Of a stretch of DNA of 64,000 bases, positions 37,740 to 48,888 are shown piece after piece. This stretch comes from Mytilus galloprovincialis (taxonomy: Eukaryota > Mollusca > Bivalvia > Mytilida > Mytilidae). Below the pieces are notes generated by a model. That model was not told where the DNA came from, ran no database searches, and saw only the letters and a list, made by a program, of their open reading frames with translations. The stretch spans positions 60,107,560 through 60,171,559 of the forward strand of contig NC_134839.1 of the NCBI RefSeq assembly GCF_965363235.1, read 5' to 3'. Each line of letters begins with the position of its first letter. Within the stretch, counting starts at the first letter, position 1. Made by a program: the position numbers and the translations under genes.

Positions 37740-40000
37740 ACCCAAAGCCTCATTTATCTGGTTACATGAACTAAGCCCAAGTGTGGTATACAATATGTAG
37801 GACAAACAGGACGGGAGTTTTTTAAACGAACACAGAAATATCTATACCGCTTCCGAAAACCTAAGAAATTCAAAAGCATAATTTATCAACATTTAGGTGA
37901 ACACAACCACAATATTAACTTTGTTAGATTTCAACCGCTCGAAACGCTCCAGAAACAACAAGGGCAGTCGCATAAACAATTTGAAGATTCCCGTAAAAGT
38001 CTTGGATTAAACGACTTCAAACAGCTTATAATCCCCTGGGTCTAAATGACAATATACTTGGACAAGGGAACATATCTACTACTTCCTCTATTGATATCAT
38101 GAGTATTATTGATAAAAAAAAACAACGAAATAATAGGTCTCATGGGAAACGTATAAATCGAAATCAAAGAGTTACACATCGTATAAATTATGCACTTGAT
38201 AATCTCCTATCTACAATGTATATTTAAAAATAATGGTATGCATCAATTATTATGTAAACTGGGTCAAATACCCATTAGTAAATTACACGATATTTTCAAA
38301 GAGTGTGACACCATCTCATTCTTCAGCCCACTGTATGAATATTCTCGTATAATTACAGCTTTTTGCCACCATAGGCTGTTCCCGCACATCGACAAACCTG
38401 AAGATCATAAACGTCATTTTTTGAAATTAAATATATTAGCAGAGGCATTGATTTTATCAACTTATCTAGTATATTTAAAATGATCTTTAATGACTCTACT
38501 GTTCAAAACTTTATACCTCCCTATTTTGATAATATAGAACCACCTATAATTTCATACACAAACAAAAAACCCAGCAGAAGTCTAATTTTTAATTATACGT
38601 CGGTTACATCAGACGTGAATATAGATAGTAATATTCCCTTAACTTGAAACTGTGAATCGTCGAAGTTTAGATTTGTTTCCTATGGCCACGTTATTACAGG
38701 GGACCTCAATATCGTCCAGGACAGAGAGGTTAAAAACTTTTTGAAAAAAGAACCAAAATATCCTCCTCCATCTAAAATAGATTGGAAAGAGTGTCGTCAA
38801 GTCACCAAAGATGCTCTTTCCTCGTTTTCTAAAAAATGGTGTAGACGGGAAAAATCTGATAAAAAATCTCTTGATTCTTATTTAAATAAATGTATGAATG
38901 TGGTAGATAAGAGAATATCACATTTTGAAAATAATTTAGAAGTAAATAATAGAGCACATAATACACCTATTTCCAGAATAAGAAATAAACTTCAAATACT
39001 TTCAAAGCGGTTTGTGTTTGTACCGGCCGACAAAGCAGCCAACAATGTCGTGGTGGTATGCCGTAAATACTACACGGACGTTCTTAAGAATGAAATTTTA
39101 AATTCATCTACATTCAAGTCCATCCGCTCCACAGAAAGTCATATAGTAAACAAGCATATCACAACCACATCAAAACTTAAGGCTTCTTCTGAACATTTGA
39201 AGGTCCCTACTATGTATTGGTTACCTAAACTACACAAAAAACCATTTAAATATCGTTTCATCTCGGCCTCTAGTAAGTGTTCTATAATTAATAATTATTT
39301 TTCAGTGCTCCTAACTAGTTCATTAACTACTATTAAAGAGCTTATCATAAACTATTGTAATAAAATATATGAACATAGTGGTATAAACCATTTTTGGAGT
39401 GTAAAAGATTCTTTGGATGCTTTAGATAAACTACGTGCTTTTGATGGTCCTTTTGATTCTGTTAATAGTTTTGATTTTTCTACTCTTTACACTGCACTTC
39501 CACACTATCTTAATAAACAAAAGTTTTCATATTTAATTAAATGGTCGTTTGGTAAAGCTGAATGTAGATATAATTGCTGCAATTCATTTAAGGCCTTCTT
39601 CTCTAATGAGAAAGGTAAATATGCTAGATATACTACTAGAGGTGTGATGAGATGATTGAAGCTGTTAATTTTCTCCTTGATAATATTAATGTACGTTTCG
39701 GCAACAAAGTTTATCGACAGGTTGTAGGTATCCCCATGAACACTAATTGTGCCCCTTTAATAGCAGACTTGTTTTTGTACTGTTACGAATCATGTATTTA
39801 ATTGATAAATTCAACAACACATACCGTTATCTTGATGATATTTATTTGTTAAATAATCAAGAATTTTCTCAATAGACTGCGGAAATTTACCCCAAGGAAC
39901 TTACTTTAAATAAATCAAATTTATTCGGTAATAACTGTCCTTTCCTGGATTCAGATATTTCGGTTTTAAACGGGAAACTCCACATTAAAATTAAGAAATA
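37740..40000 (+). pseudogene. Decayed Penelope-like retroelement, permuted (GIY-YIG then RT; Naiad type)
   Basis: The N-terminal part (37776-38040) encodes KCGIQYVGQTGREFFKR followed by YQHLGEHNHN, a GIY-YIG endonuclease. A GLND linker follows in another frame (about 38040-38210), then IPPYFDNIEPP and FRFVSYGHVITGDLN. The RT contains RFVFVPADKAANNVVVVCR, MYWLPKLHKKPFKYRFIS, and motif A NSFDFSTLYT. Motif B is VVGIPMNTNCAPLIADLF and motif C is YRYLDDI. It stops at KLHIKIKK (about 40000). The order EN before RT, with a CxC-like region between, matches the permuted Naiad clade rather than canonical Penelope. Frameshifts near 38030, 38440, 39640 and 39800, plus stops, make it a dead copy. An in-frame TGA at 38645 falls on the CxC motif. 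Confidence 0.82.
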
Positions 40001-40193
40001 ATTGATGCCAGCTATACTTTATTGTAGTTTTAACATGGGAAGGCATTATATTCGTGATTATTTTTGCCAGAGCGATAACCCCCTCCCCTTTTGTCCTGGG
40101 TTGGGACCCCCCCCCCCTTTTAAAATGGCTGGATCCGCCACTGATACAACGTCTCTTCCTTTGAGGTCAATTTCTGACAAGCACATTTTCAAG
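40001..40193. repeat. Interspersed repeat fragment with C run
   Basis: It contains a run of ten C's and ggctggatccgccactgata. The related block gggcggatccagacatttta lies at 56408-56430 in the opposite sense. It abuts the truncated end of the Penelope-like copy. Confidence 0.45.
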
Positions 40194-41150
40194 TCAGTTG
40201 TCAATGGCGGTGGACGCACAAGGAGAATCGGGTAAGTCTTTATTTACTAAATTAATCGTAAATATTCCGCCGGTTATTGTAGCATTGGTAAATATGTTCA
40301 TATCTGATAGAGGATTCCTTGATAAAGTTGTGCTGACCTTCGAGACTTGGCATGAGGGGTCCTTTGACACAGATTCATTACTTGCGCAAGTTGCGGTAGC
40401 TACACCCTGTAAAGTTGATGAAAGTGCACGCCTTTGTGCATCTGACGGTCCAGCAACGTAACTTTCTAACGATTTAATGTTTCTATGACCCGTTACTGAC
40501 ATGATAGTTAAACCATCGACCCCGGCGCGTTTCAGTCCAGTACCAACGGTAGCTTTTATACAATGGTTGGTGTATCTGTAGGAAAGGCCTGCTTCATTTG
40601 AAATCCTTGGCATCATTTGACTTAATTTGCTTTTCCCCATGGCTTGATTAGCATACCAGCAATTTGGTTTTAGATAAAGCAATGGCTGTTGAAACAGTGC
40701 ATTACATTTAGGACTCAATTTAGATAAATAAAAATCAAAACTTGCCACTGGACAGTTTACACCTCCTGATTTTTCATACATACGCACCTCTTGACGGTTT
40801 TCATGGGAATCAACGCCATGTTGAGTTTTATTTGCCTCATTATATGTCATTTTATAATAAGCATGGTCCCTTTCATCTTTGAAATTTCCAAAAGATGACT
40901 TTGTCAAACTATTTAACCCTTCCTTGCCTCGTCTTCCAAAATTTAACATTAAGTCCCAGAATACTTTGTTTTGTAGTGTTGCTGGTGAATCTGTGTTAAA
41001 AAAGCCACTGGAATATAAGCGCTGTACGTCTCCTTCAGCTACAGGTTTTTTGTGCACCGTAACACTTCTGCCGGATCTCTTGAGGGTTTTTATCATTCCT
41101 GTTATATGTTGCATTTCTGTAAATATTGACAATGCAATTTCCCATAGGAA
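40194..41150 (-). CDS. Crypton-type tyrosine recombinase (DUF3504-like)
   Basis: An open frame of about 312 residues, without ATG at the 5' end, reads from KEFLWEIALSIFTEM to STAIDN. It resembles the DUF3504/tyrosine-recombinase domain of Crypton transposons and Crypton-derived host genes such as ZMYM2/QRICH1. Landmarks are NFGRRGKEGL (first catalytic Arg), NCPVASFDFYLSKLSPKC and CWYANQAMGKSKL. Then come YTNHCIKATV (the HxxR box, here HxxK), MSVTGHRNIKSLESYV (GH and the Tyr nucleophile). Tyrosine recombinases cut and rejoin DNA through this Tyr. A stop lies just upstream in frame, so the N-terminus may be in another exon or lost. The frame is otherwise intact, suggesting recent mobility or host use; the Lys substitution argues for reduced activity. 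Confidence 0.8.
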   Translation of the reverse strand, partial: FLWEIALSIFTEMQHITGMIKTLKRSGRSVTVHKKPVAEGDVQRLYSSGFFNTDSPATLQNKVFWDLMLNFGRRGKEGLNSLTKSSFGNFKDERDHAYYKMTYNEANKTQHGVDSHENRQEVRMYEKSGGVNCPVASFDFYLSKLSPKCNALFQQPLLYLKPNCWYANQAMGKSKLSQMMPRISNEAGLSYRYTNHCIKATVGTGLKRAGVDGLTIMSVTGHRNIKSLESYVAGPSDAQRRALSSTLQGVATATCASNESVSKDPSCQVSKVSTTLSRNPLSDMNIFTNATITGGIFTINLVNKDLPDSPCASTAIDN

Positions 41151-41262
41151 CTCCTTTTACGGCTAAAACTGTACATGTACCACTTTTACTATGACGTTTT
41201 GAAAAAAAATCTTTTCCTAGAATTGAAAGTTCATTTGCACCACAATTTTTTTCAAAGGTCAA

Positions 41263-43284
41263 AATATAGGGCTGTGCGGCATATTTTCAACGTTCATATG
41301 CCCTGAACTTCTCAGAGTTTAAACTTACACTAATTTTCTTAACTACCACTACCTCGAATGAAAGGTTACCACAGATTTCAATGTAAACAATATGCACATG
41401 TTTATTTACTGGTAACATTCCCCAGTTCTGTCTCTGCGGTATGGAACACAGAGAGCATAACTGGGAACCAGTATGTAAACAAAATTAATTTTCTGTGAAT
41501 ATTCAATTTCTCCCCAAAAGAGGCGTGTTGTCAGAAACAGCTGTATTTACAAAGTGCAACCTATACAGACATTTATTCAAATAGAAAACTCTCTAAAATC
41601 AGTTTTTCTCACACTATGACTCATTTATCAGAATTATGGTCTTAAAGAAATCACTGTGTATATTCTAAGTTTTTCTTTACCATACATTTTATACCCCCTT
41701 CCCTGTTTCAATTTTTTTAAAGAATTTGAAAACAAGACTTTAATTATTGCCAGCTTACCCTATTTGCACATTTTCTGATAAAAAATGCCTAGAACCTGTT
41801 AAAAACTGTTTTGATAACATATTGAAAGCATATCAGAATATTATAAATGTAATGTTTAGCATGCAGTCAATCATCATAACATTCAAGATTATATAAAGTA
41901 TCCAATCCAGCCTCTGTCTCAGTCCACATCTTACTGTATGCCTATTTGTCAATTAAAGAACACATTTTCTGCCTCAAATGGTCAATTTAGAATTATTGTC
42001 ACAACAGTATCATCTGTAACTATATATCTGACACAATTTAGCTACTATATATACTAGAAGTGTTCAAACAAAGCCATATTTGCAATAGTTGTATGTATGC
42101 AGATACCAGTCTGAGATATAAATTCACTTAAAATGTTGTAGAGATGACTGCTAACATCTGACTTTTGCATATCTTCCAAACATAGTTATTGTTTCTATAT
42201 CAAACACTTTAAAATCATAAAATCATAGCATTTACAAGTTTAGATTATTTGTTTTATGACCCCGGGGGTAGGTAATTTTCTATGTTTTTTGCCCCTGGGG
42301 CCTCAAATTTCCTAAATCATTCTGCTGTTTCTAGCAATTTGAAATATTTAGTACATATTCAGGATAGAACACACTATTGTAAGTTTTTCTTGAGATATTT
42401 TTGTTTTTCTAGCTTGTATTTGTTATGCCGTGGTGACAAAAAAGAAGAATTAGGTGTTGCGGCTTAATTTTGGATTATCGAAAGGACACAAATACTCCAT
42501 AAATAATATTCAGGAAGGATCTATGAGTTTCAATGACTGCGAAGAGTAAATATAAGCACTTTTTAACAATTTAACTTACAAATATGCAAATGTTATGAAT
42601 TAATTTTGTATCCAGGACTTTAAGTAAACTATGCATACTGTAAACTGTGAATTTATGCTGAGTCATCATATCTAAGGCCCAGGATTCTATCAATCTTCAT
42701 TAAATATTTATAAAACTTCATATTTGAGTTAATTTCTTTAAAATCTGTGAAATAAAGCAAATTTGGTTAAATTCTGAATGTTCCCCTTTTTCACCCTATA
42801 TAACATGATTTGATGTCATGAAGGCATTATCCGTCAGAAAAAGTTTTATTTACAAAGTTCAACCTATAACAAGATTTGATGTCATGAAGGCATTATCTTT
42901 CATTATTGGAGATGTGAGATTACGGGATATTGCTGCACGTATTCCAACTACATGTAATGCTGATTTAGAGTAATCTGTCCCTTTCTTTGTTTGTTAGAAA
43001 AAGTATAATCTGTCGTTTAATATGGAGCTTTCAAGTTCCTCAAACTTGTCATTGTATTGGTTTTCCGTCAACCATCCTGAAATTAATGTTTTAAAATTAT
43101 CTTATTAAGTTTGTGTAATTATTTACTTACATATATGCTAATTTGAAAATGTATATATGTCACAGTATGATGTTTTAAGGTCTTTATTTTTTATTTTATT
43201 AGTTGACTGATTTGTGAATAGTCTTGTCGCAGTACATCATATATGTACGTTGCACGAAATGCATACATTTTTTACTGATGATTT
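41263..43284. other. Intergenic, possible 5' region of the Crypton ORF
   Basis: Mostly AT-rich. Two direct copies of gatttgatgtcatgaaggca occur (about 42809 and 42869), with tttacaaagt(t/g)caacctata near 41555 and 42855. A short frame at 42890-42970 (LSFIIGDVRLRDIAARIP) looks coding-like on the plus strand but cannot be tied to a gene. Confidence 0.4.
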
Positions 43285-43447
43285 TTTTTTTATATTTATC
43301 CCTTATCGGGGCCTTTTATAGCTCACTATGCGGTATGGGCTTTGCTCATTGTTGAAGGCCGTACGGTGACCTATAAATGTTAGTGTCTGTGTCATTTTGG
43401 TCTTTTGTGGATAGTTGTCTCATTGGCAATCATACCGCATCTTTTTT
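43285..43447 (-). repeat. Dispersed repeat B, inverted short copy
   Basis: It contains gggctttgctcattgttgaa, ccgtacggtgacctata, tgtgtcattttgg and gttgtctcattggcaatcat, the complement of the blocks at 28430-28570. The 168-bp satellite starts immediately after it. Confidence 0.78.
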
Positions 43448-43872
43448 TTATATTGCCGTAGAACATTTTTTATTAACATTTCCGTAAGGGTGGGGTAGGG
43501 TGTCCAACCCCAACTTTGGACCAAATTTTAAAAAAAAACTACGCCAAACCACACCATGGGTTTATTCTCAAGTATACCTTAGGTATTCAGCTTCCCATTG
43601 CACCTAGTGGCGAAAAAAGTATTGCCGTAGAACATTTTTTATTAAAATTTCCGTAAGGGTGGGGCAGGGTGTCCGACCCCAACTTTGGACCAAATTTAAA
43701 AGAAAACTAAGCCGAACCACATCCTGGATTTTTCTCAAGTAGACACTGGGTATTCAGCTTCCCATTGCACCTTGTGGAGGAAAAAGTATTGCCGTAGAAC
43801 ATTTTTTATTAACATTTCCGTAAGGGTGGGGTAGGGTGTCCAACCCCAACTTTGACCAAATTTTAAAAACTA
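43448..43872. repeat. 168-bp satellite, block 1
   Basis: Starts of attgccgtagaacat are at 43452, 43621 and 43788, spaced 169 and 167 bp. The last unit is interrupted at taaaaacta (43864-43872) by the inserted element that follows. The minus strand of these units gives repeated frames that are not genes. Confidence 0.93.
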
Positions 43873-44991
43873 GAGGCTCTGAAGAGCCTGTGTCGCTCAC
43901 CTTGGTCTATGTGAATATTAAAGGAAGCAGATGGATTCATGACAAAATTGTGTTTTGGTGATGTAGATGTGTTTGTACATCTTACTTTACTGAACATTCT
44001 TGCTGCTTAAAATTATCTCTATCTATAATGAACTTGGCCCATTAGTTTCAGTGGAAAATGTTAGTAAAAATTTACAAATTTTATGAAAATTGTTAAAAAT
44101 TGACTATAAAAAACAATAACTCCTAAGGGGGTCAATTGACCATTTCGGTCATGTTGACTTATTTGTAAATCTTACTTTGCTGAACATTATTGTTGTTTAC
44201 AGTTTATCTCTATCAATAATAATATTCAAGATAATGCCCAAAAACAGCAAAAATTTCCTTAAAACTAACAATTCAGGGTCAGCAACCCAACAACGGGTTG
44301 TCCGATTCATCTAAAAATTTCAGAGCAGATAAATGTTGACCTGATAAACAATTTTACCCCTTGTCAGATTTGCTCTTAATGCTTTGTGTTTTGAGTTATA
44401 AGCCAAAAACTGCATTTTACCCATGTTCTATTTTTAGCCATGGTGGCCATCTTGGTTGGATGGCCGGGTCACCGGACATATTTTTCAAACTACTAACCCA
44501 AAAGATCTATAATAATATTCAAGATAATAACCAAAAAGAGCAAAATTCCTTAAAATTACTAATTCAGGGGCAGCAACCCAACAACGGGTTATCCGATTCA
44601 TCTGAAGATTTCAGGGCAGATAGATCTTCACCTGTTTAACAATTCTACCAATGTCAGATTTGCTCTAAATGCTTTGGTTTTTGAGTTATAAGCCAAAAAC
44701 TGCATTTTACCCCTATGTTCTATTTTTAGCCATGGCGGCCATCTTGGATGGTTGGCCGGGTCACCGGACACATTTTTAAAACTAGATACCCCAATGATGA
44801 TTGTGGCCAAGTTTGGTTCAATTTGACCCAGTTGTTTCAGGAGAAGATTTTTGTAAAAGTTAACGACGACGACGGACGACGACGGACGACGGACGACGAC
44901 GGACGACGGACGACGACGGACGACGACGGACGACGGACGCCGGACGCCAAGTGATGATAAAAGCTCACTTGGCCTTTTAGGCCTGGTGAGC
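43873..44991 (+). mobile_element. 1.1-kb element inserted in satellite, with 9-bp duplication
   Basis: taaaaacta flanks it on both sides (43864-43872 and 44992-45000), and the satellite resumes afterwards, so this is an insertion. It starts gaggctctgaagagcctgtg and ends ggccttttaggcctggtgag. It has a roughly 293-bp internal direct duplication (anchor aatattcaagataat at 44221 and 44514) containing ccaacaacgggtt and ctatttttagccatgg. A (gacgacgacggac)n microsatellite lies near its right end (44861-44945). No intact protein is encoded. I recognise the family as widespread in bivalves; its class is uncertain and it is non-autonomous. Confidence 0.82.
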
Positions 44992-45000
44992 TAAAAACTA

Positions 45001-46738
45001 ATCCGAACCACACCCTGGATTTTTTTCTCAAGTAGACCTTGGGTATTCAGCTTCCCATTGCACCTATTGGCGAAAAAAGTATTGCCGTAGAACATTTTTT
45101 ATTAACATTTCCGTAAGGGTGGGGTAGCTATAGGGTGTCCGACCCCAACTCTGGACCAAATTTTATTAAAAAAACTAAGCCGAACCACACCATGGAATTT
45201 TTCTCAAGTAGACCTTGGGTATTCAGCTTCCCATTGCACCTAGTGGTGAAAAAAGTATTGCCGTAGAACATTTTTTCTCAAGTTGATCTTGGATATTCAG
45301 CCTCCCATTGCACCTAGTGGCGAAAAAAGTATTGCCGTAGAACATTTTTTATTAACATTTCCGTAAGGGTGGGGTAGGGAGTCCGACCCCAACTTTTGAC
45401 CAAATTTTAAAAAAAAATAAGCCGAACAACACCCTGGATTTTTCTCAAGTACACACTGTGTATTCAGCTTCCCATTGCACCTAGTGGCGAAAAAAGTATT
45501 GCCGTAGAACATTTTTTATTAACATTTCCGTAAGGGTGGGGTAGGGTGTCCGACCCCAACTTTGGACCAAATTTAAAAAAACAACTAAGCAGAAACACAC
45601 CCTGGATTTTTTCTCAAGTAGACCTTGGATATTCAGCTTCCCATTGCACCTAGTGGCGAAAAAAAGTATTCCGAAGAACATTTTTTCTCAAGTTGATGTT
45701 GGATATTCAGCTTCCCATTGCACCTAGTGGCGAAAAAAGTATTGCCGTAGAACATTTTTTATGAACATTTCCGTAAGGGTGGGGTAAGGTGTCCGACCCC
45801 AACTTTGGATCAAATTTTTTTTTTAAATAAGCCGAACCACACCCTGGATTTTTTCTCAAGTAGACACTGGGTATTCGGCTTCCCATTGCTCCTAGTGGCG
45901 AAAAAAGTATTGCCGTAGAACATTTTTATTAACATTTCCGTAAGGGTGGGGTAGGGTGTCCGACCCCAACTTTGGACCAAATTAAGAAAGAAAAACTTAG
46001 CTTAACCACACCCTTGATTTTTTCTCAAGTAGACCTTGGGTATTCAGCTTCCCATTGCACCTTGTGGGGGAAAAAGTATTGCCGTAGAACATTTTTATTA
46101 ACATTTCCGTAAGGGTGGGGTAGGGTGTCCGACCCCAACTTTGGACTAACTTTAAAAAAAAAACTAAGCCGAACCACACCCTGGATTTTTCTCAAGTAGA
46201 CACTGGGTATTCAGCTTCCCATTGCACCTAGTGGCGAAAAAAGTATTGCCGTAGAACATTTTTATTAACATTTCCGTAACGATGGGGTAGGGTGTCCGAC
46301 CACAACTTTGGACCAAATTAAGAAAAAAAAAACTTAGCCTAACCACACCCTTGATTTTTTCTCAGGTAGACCTTGGGTATTCAGCTTCCCATTGCACCTT
46401 GTGGGGGAAAAAGTATTGCCATAGAACATTTTTATTAACATTTCCGTAAGGGTGGGGTAGGGTGTCCGACCCCAACTTTGGACTAACTTTAAAAAAAACT
46501 AAGCTGAACCACATCCTGGATTTTTTCTCAAGTAGACCTTAGCTATTCAGCTTCCCATTGCACCTAGTGGCGAAAGAAGCATTGCGGTAGAACATTTTTT
46601 ATTAACATTTCCGTAAGGGTGGGGTAGGGTGTCCGACCCCAACTTTGGACTAAATTTAAAAAAAAACTAAGCCGAACCACACCCTGGATTATTTCTCAAG
46701 TAGACCCTGGCTATTCAGCTTCCCATTGCACCTAGTGG
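45001..46738. repeat. 168-bp satellite, block 2
   Basis: attgccgtagaac starts lie at 45081, 45257, 45331, 45498, (45668), 45741, 45909, 46078, 46245, 46415 and 46581. Spacings are mostly 166-176 bp, with two short units of about 73 bp. Both short units contain an extra ttctcaagttgat and give a locally composite pattern. The array ends within cacctagtggc at 46735. Since 168 is divisible by three, repeated minus-strand ORFs arise (FYGNTFFATRCNGKLNTQ); no product is implied. Confidence 0.93.
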
Positions 46739-47924
46739 CAGTAATAACAAAATAACTGCTTAGTTTCGATGCTAGACCAAGAAGCATACGAAGAATTGAA
46801 ATAAAAACAAACATTTTATAAAGTGCTTTACTGATGACATCAAGTCGTAAACATTGTGATGGTTTGTAGTGAAACAATTCAATTTTAAAAACAAGAAACA
46901 GAATATGATCCAAGCGGAAGAAATCATAAATCGTTTTCCAAAATAGATAATTGCAAACCCTACCAGTAGCACACATCGTCTAGAATTAGCTATAGTATTA
47001 ATAAAAGTGCTATGACGACAGTATGGTACATGTATTTAGTAAATCGATTTGCTCTACAACATGCACACTACAGAACGAAAGGGGCGATGTGATCTGGATC
47101 TTTGTGATTACTTGGACATGTACTAGAACAATAATTATTCAATGTTCAGGAAGATGGCGGGGAGAATGAAAAAGTTTATAATATGAAATGATTTAATGGA
47201 TTTGTAGCAAGAAGGAGATGACACAGTGAGCCATAATTGTCAATATACCGGGCTCAGGGTGCAGTTCACCACGTAGAACCAAATTGTTAATTGACAAATA
47301 GAGTGATACTCAGTACTTTTCTATTGCCTTTTATGATAAAAGTATTATTCAAAGTTTCTTACATGTACTATATAAGTAGTAAATTTGATTTTTTTGGGGT
47401 GTTTATTCATATACGATCTTGAAATATTTTTTTAACTAGATTATTAAAGGGTTTTGTACGATGTTCGTGTACCTACCCTAAGTTGATTCCCTTTTAAGGG
47501 CATGTAAAAGTAGTTTATAGAACCCCTGATTGTTTTTACAAAACAACACTATCACAAATATTGAAAGTGTATGTATGATTGTTTCGAAGAGATCCCAATT
47601 AGGTTTTTTTAAATGAAGTATGGTCTTATTAATAAGCCCGGGATAACATAATATTTTTTTTTATATATCTGCAGATGCGGATACGTCAACGTATACGATA
47701 CGTTTGTAAATGACCAACCTCTCTTACATGTAAACCTTATCACTACAGAGCTTCAGATAATCTGTGTATTTGCGTCATCATGCTATAAAAATAATTGAAA
47801 ACCCAATGTAACTGCCCATTACAGCGTTCTAAAACCCAGTTCATGACAAGGAAAACCTAGTCCGAGATTACCAGTCAGAGATATAATTCTATAGGGTTAT
47901 TACAGAAAATAACTTGTGTGTGTA
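46739..47924. other. Intergenic, no gene seen
   Basis: AT-rich DNA after the satellite. The frames of 60-95 codons on the minus strand run into satellite sequence and show no domain. Confidence 0.45.
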
Positions 47925-48058
47925 GGACTCTAAAGTGCGATGGTACTCTAAAGTTCAATGGTCACGCTAAAGTGCGATTGTCTTCGCTAAAGTACGATGG
48001 TGTCTCACGCTAAAGTGCGATGGTTGTTTTTTCGCTCAAGTACGATGGTGTATCACGC
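47925..48058. repeat. Degenerate tandem of 'taaagtgcgatggt'
   Basis: Six variants of ctaaagtgcgatggt or gctaaagtacgatggt occur within about 130 bp. Some are separated by tcacg, giving units of roughly 20-30 bp. No coding content. Confidence 0.75.
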
Positions 48059-48783
48059 GTTCAAAGGGTAAGATTCAAAGTATTAAAACATCGAGGTTTA
48101 AAAAGTCTGTTTTGCAAAAGCTATTATGCTAAGGTATAACATATTTGATAGGTGTTATAATTTACCGGTAGTCTGAAGTGATTGTTTCTAAATTAACAAG
48201 TCCGACCAAGTAAAAAATGCTTTAAAGGTAATTTATGTTTTGCAAATATTATATTTCATGTAAAATGATTTTTTAACAATTCGGAGCATATTGAATATAT
48301 GGATAATTGGTGTGGTTTGTTGTTCACACTAATATTACAACCTTCTTTACATTTGTCATTAAAAATTAAAAATACAAAATTCGTTCATTGTCAGAATATA
48401 CAACAATTATTTGTATAAGCTTTAACCGAAATGCGAGAGAAATGCAATGTTCGCCGAGCTTTCTCCTTTTTCTAAGTGAGTACAAATACATGTTTTATTT
48501 TCATACAATGTACAGTACGAACTAATGTTTTAGCAGATAATTTATAGTTCACGCATGAAAACATGTATCTCTATTTTACCGACGTTACTTTTCAATAACT
48601 TAATTTTGGATGTAACGCGTCTTGTGATTAGTTGACGTTATTTTGTTATCACCCCATAGACATAATTTAGTCATGTAACCGTGACGTCATCAACGTTTTT
48701 TCATGTTTTTTTACGGTTTGAAATGGAATTTAGAATTAAATTATAAGAAATGACTGTAATAGAAATGACTGTAATATTTCTTC

Positions 48784-48888
48784 TGTCTATTCGAAATAAC
48801 ATAAACAATGTGGTGCACATTGTTAAATAACCCGCTACGCGCGTTTTTCAGTGTGCACCAAATTTTTTATGTTATTTCTTCATAGACA
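48784..48888. repeat. Inverted repeat with ~40-bp arms
   Basis: tgtctattcgaaataacata at the left is mirrored by tatgttatttcttcatagaca at the right. The inner tggtgcaca/tgtgcacca also pairs. About 35 of 40 positions match across a 26-nt centre containing cccgctacgcgcg. The right end overlaps the stop codon of the gypsy integrase (48880-48882). Confidence 0.85.

Noticed and set aside
38041..38043. Stop codons in the Penelope-like copy considered collectively as recoded
   Set aside because: Several are TAA or TAG and accompany frameshifts, so the copy is degenerate; only the TGA on the CxC position merits comparison across copies.
40198..40461. 87-codon plus-strand ORF overlapping the Crypton recombinase
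   Set aside because: Antisense shadow of a frame with recombinase motifs.
44748..45031. ORFs with DDGRRTTDDDGRR or SSSVVVRRPSSS repeats
   Set aside because: They are translations of the GACGACGG microsatellite inside the inserted element.
45297..46346. Repeated minus-strand ORFs reading FYGNTFFATRCNGKLNTQ
   Set aside because: The 168-bp satellite period is divisible by three, so frames repeat; the reading is broken in neighbouring units and lacks a product.
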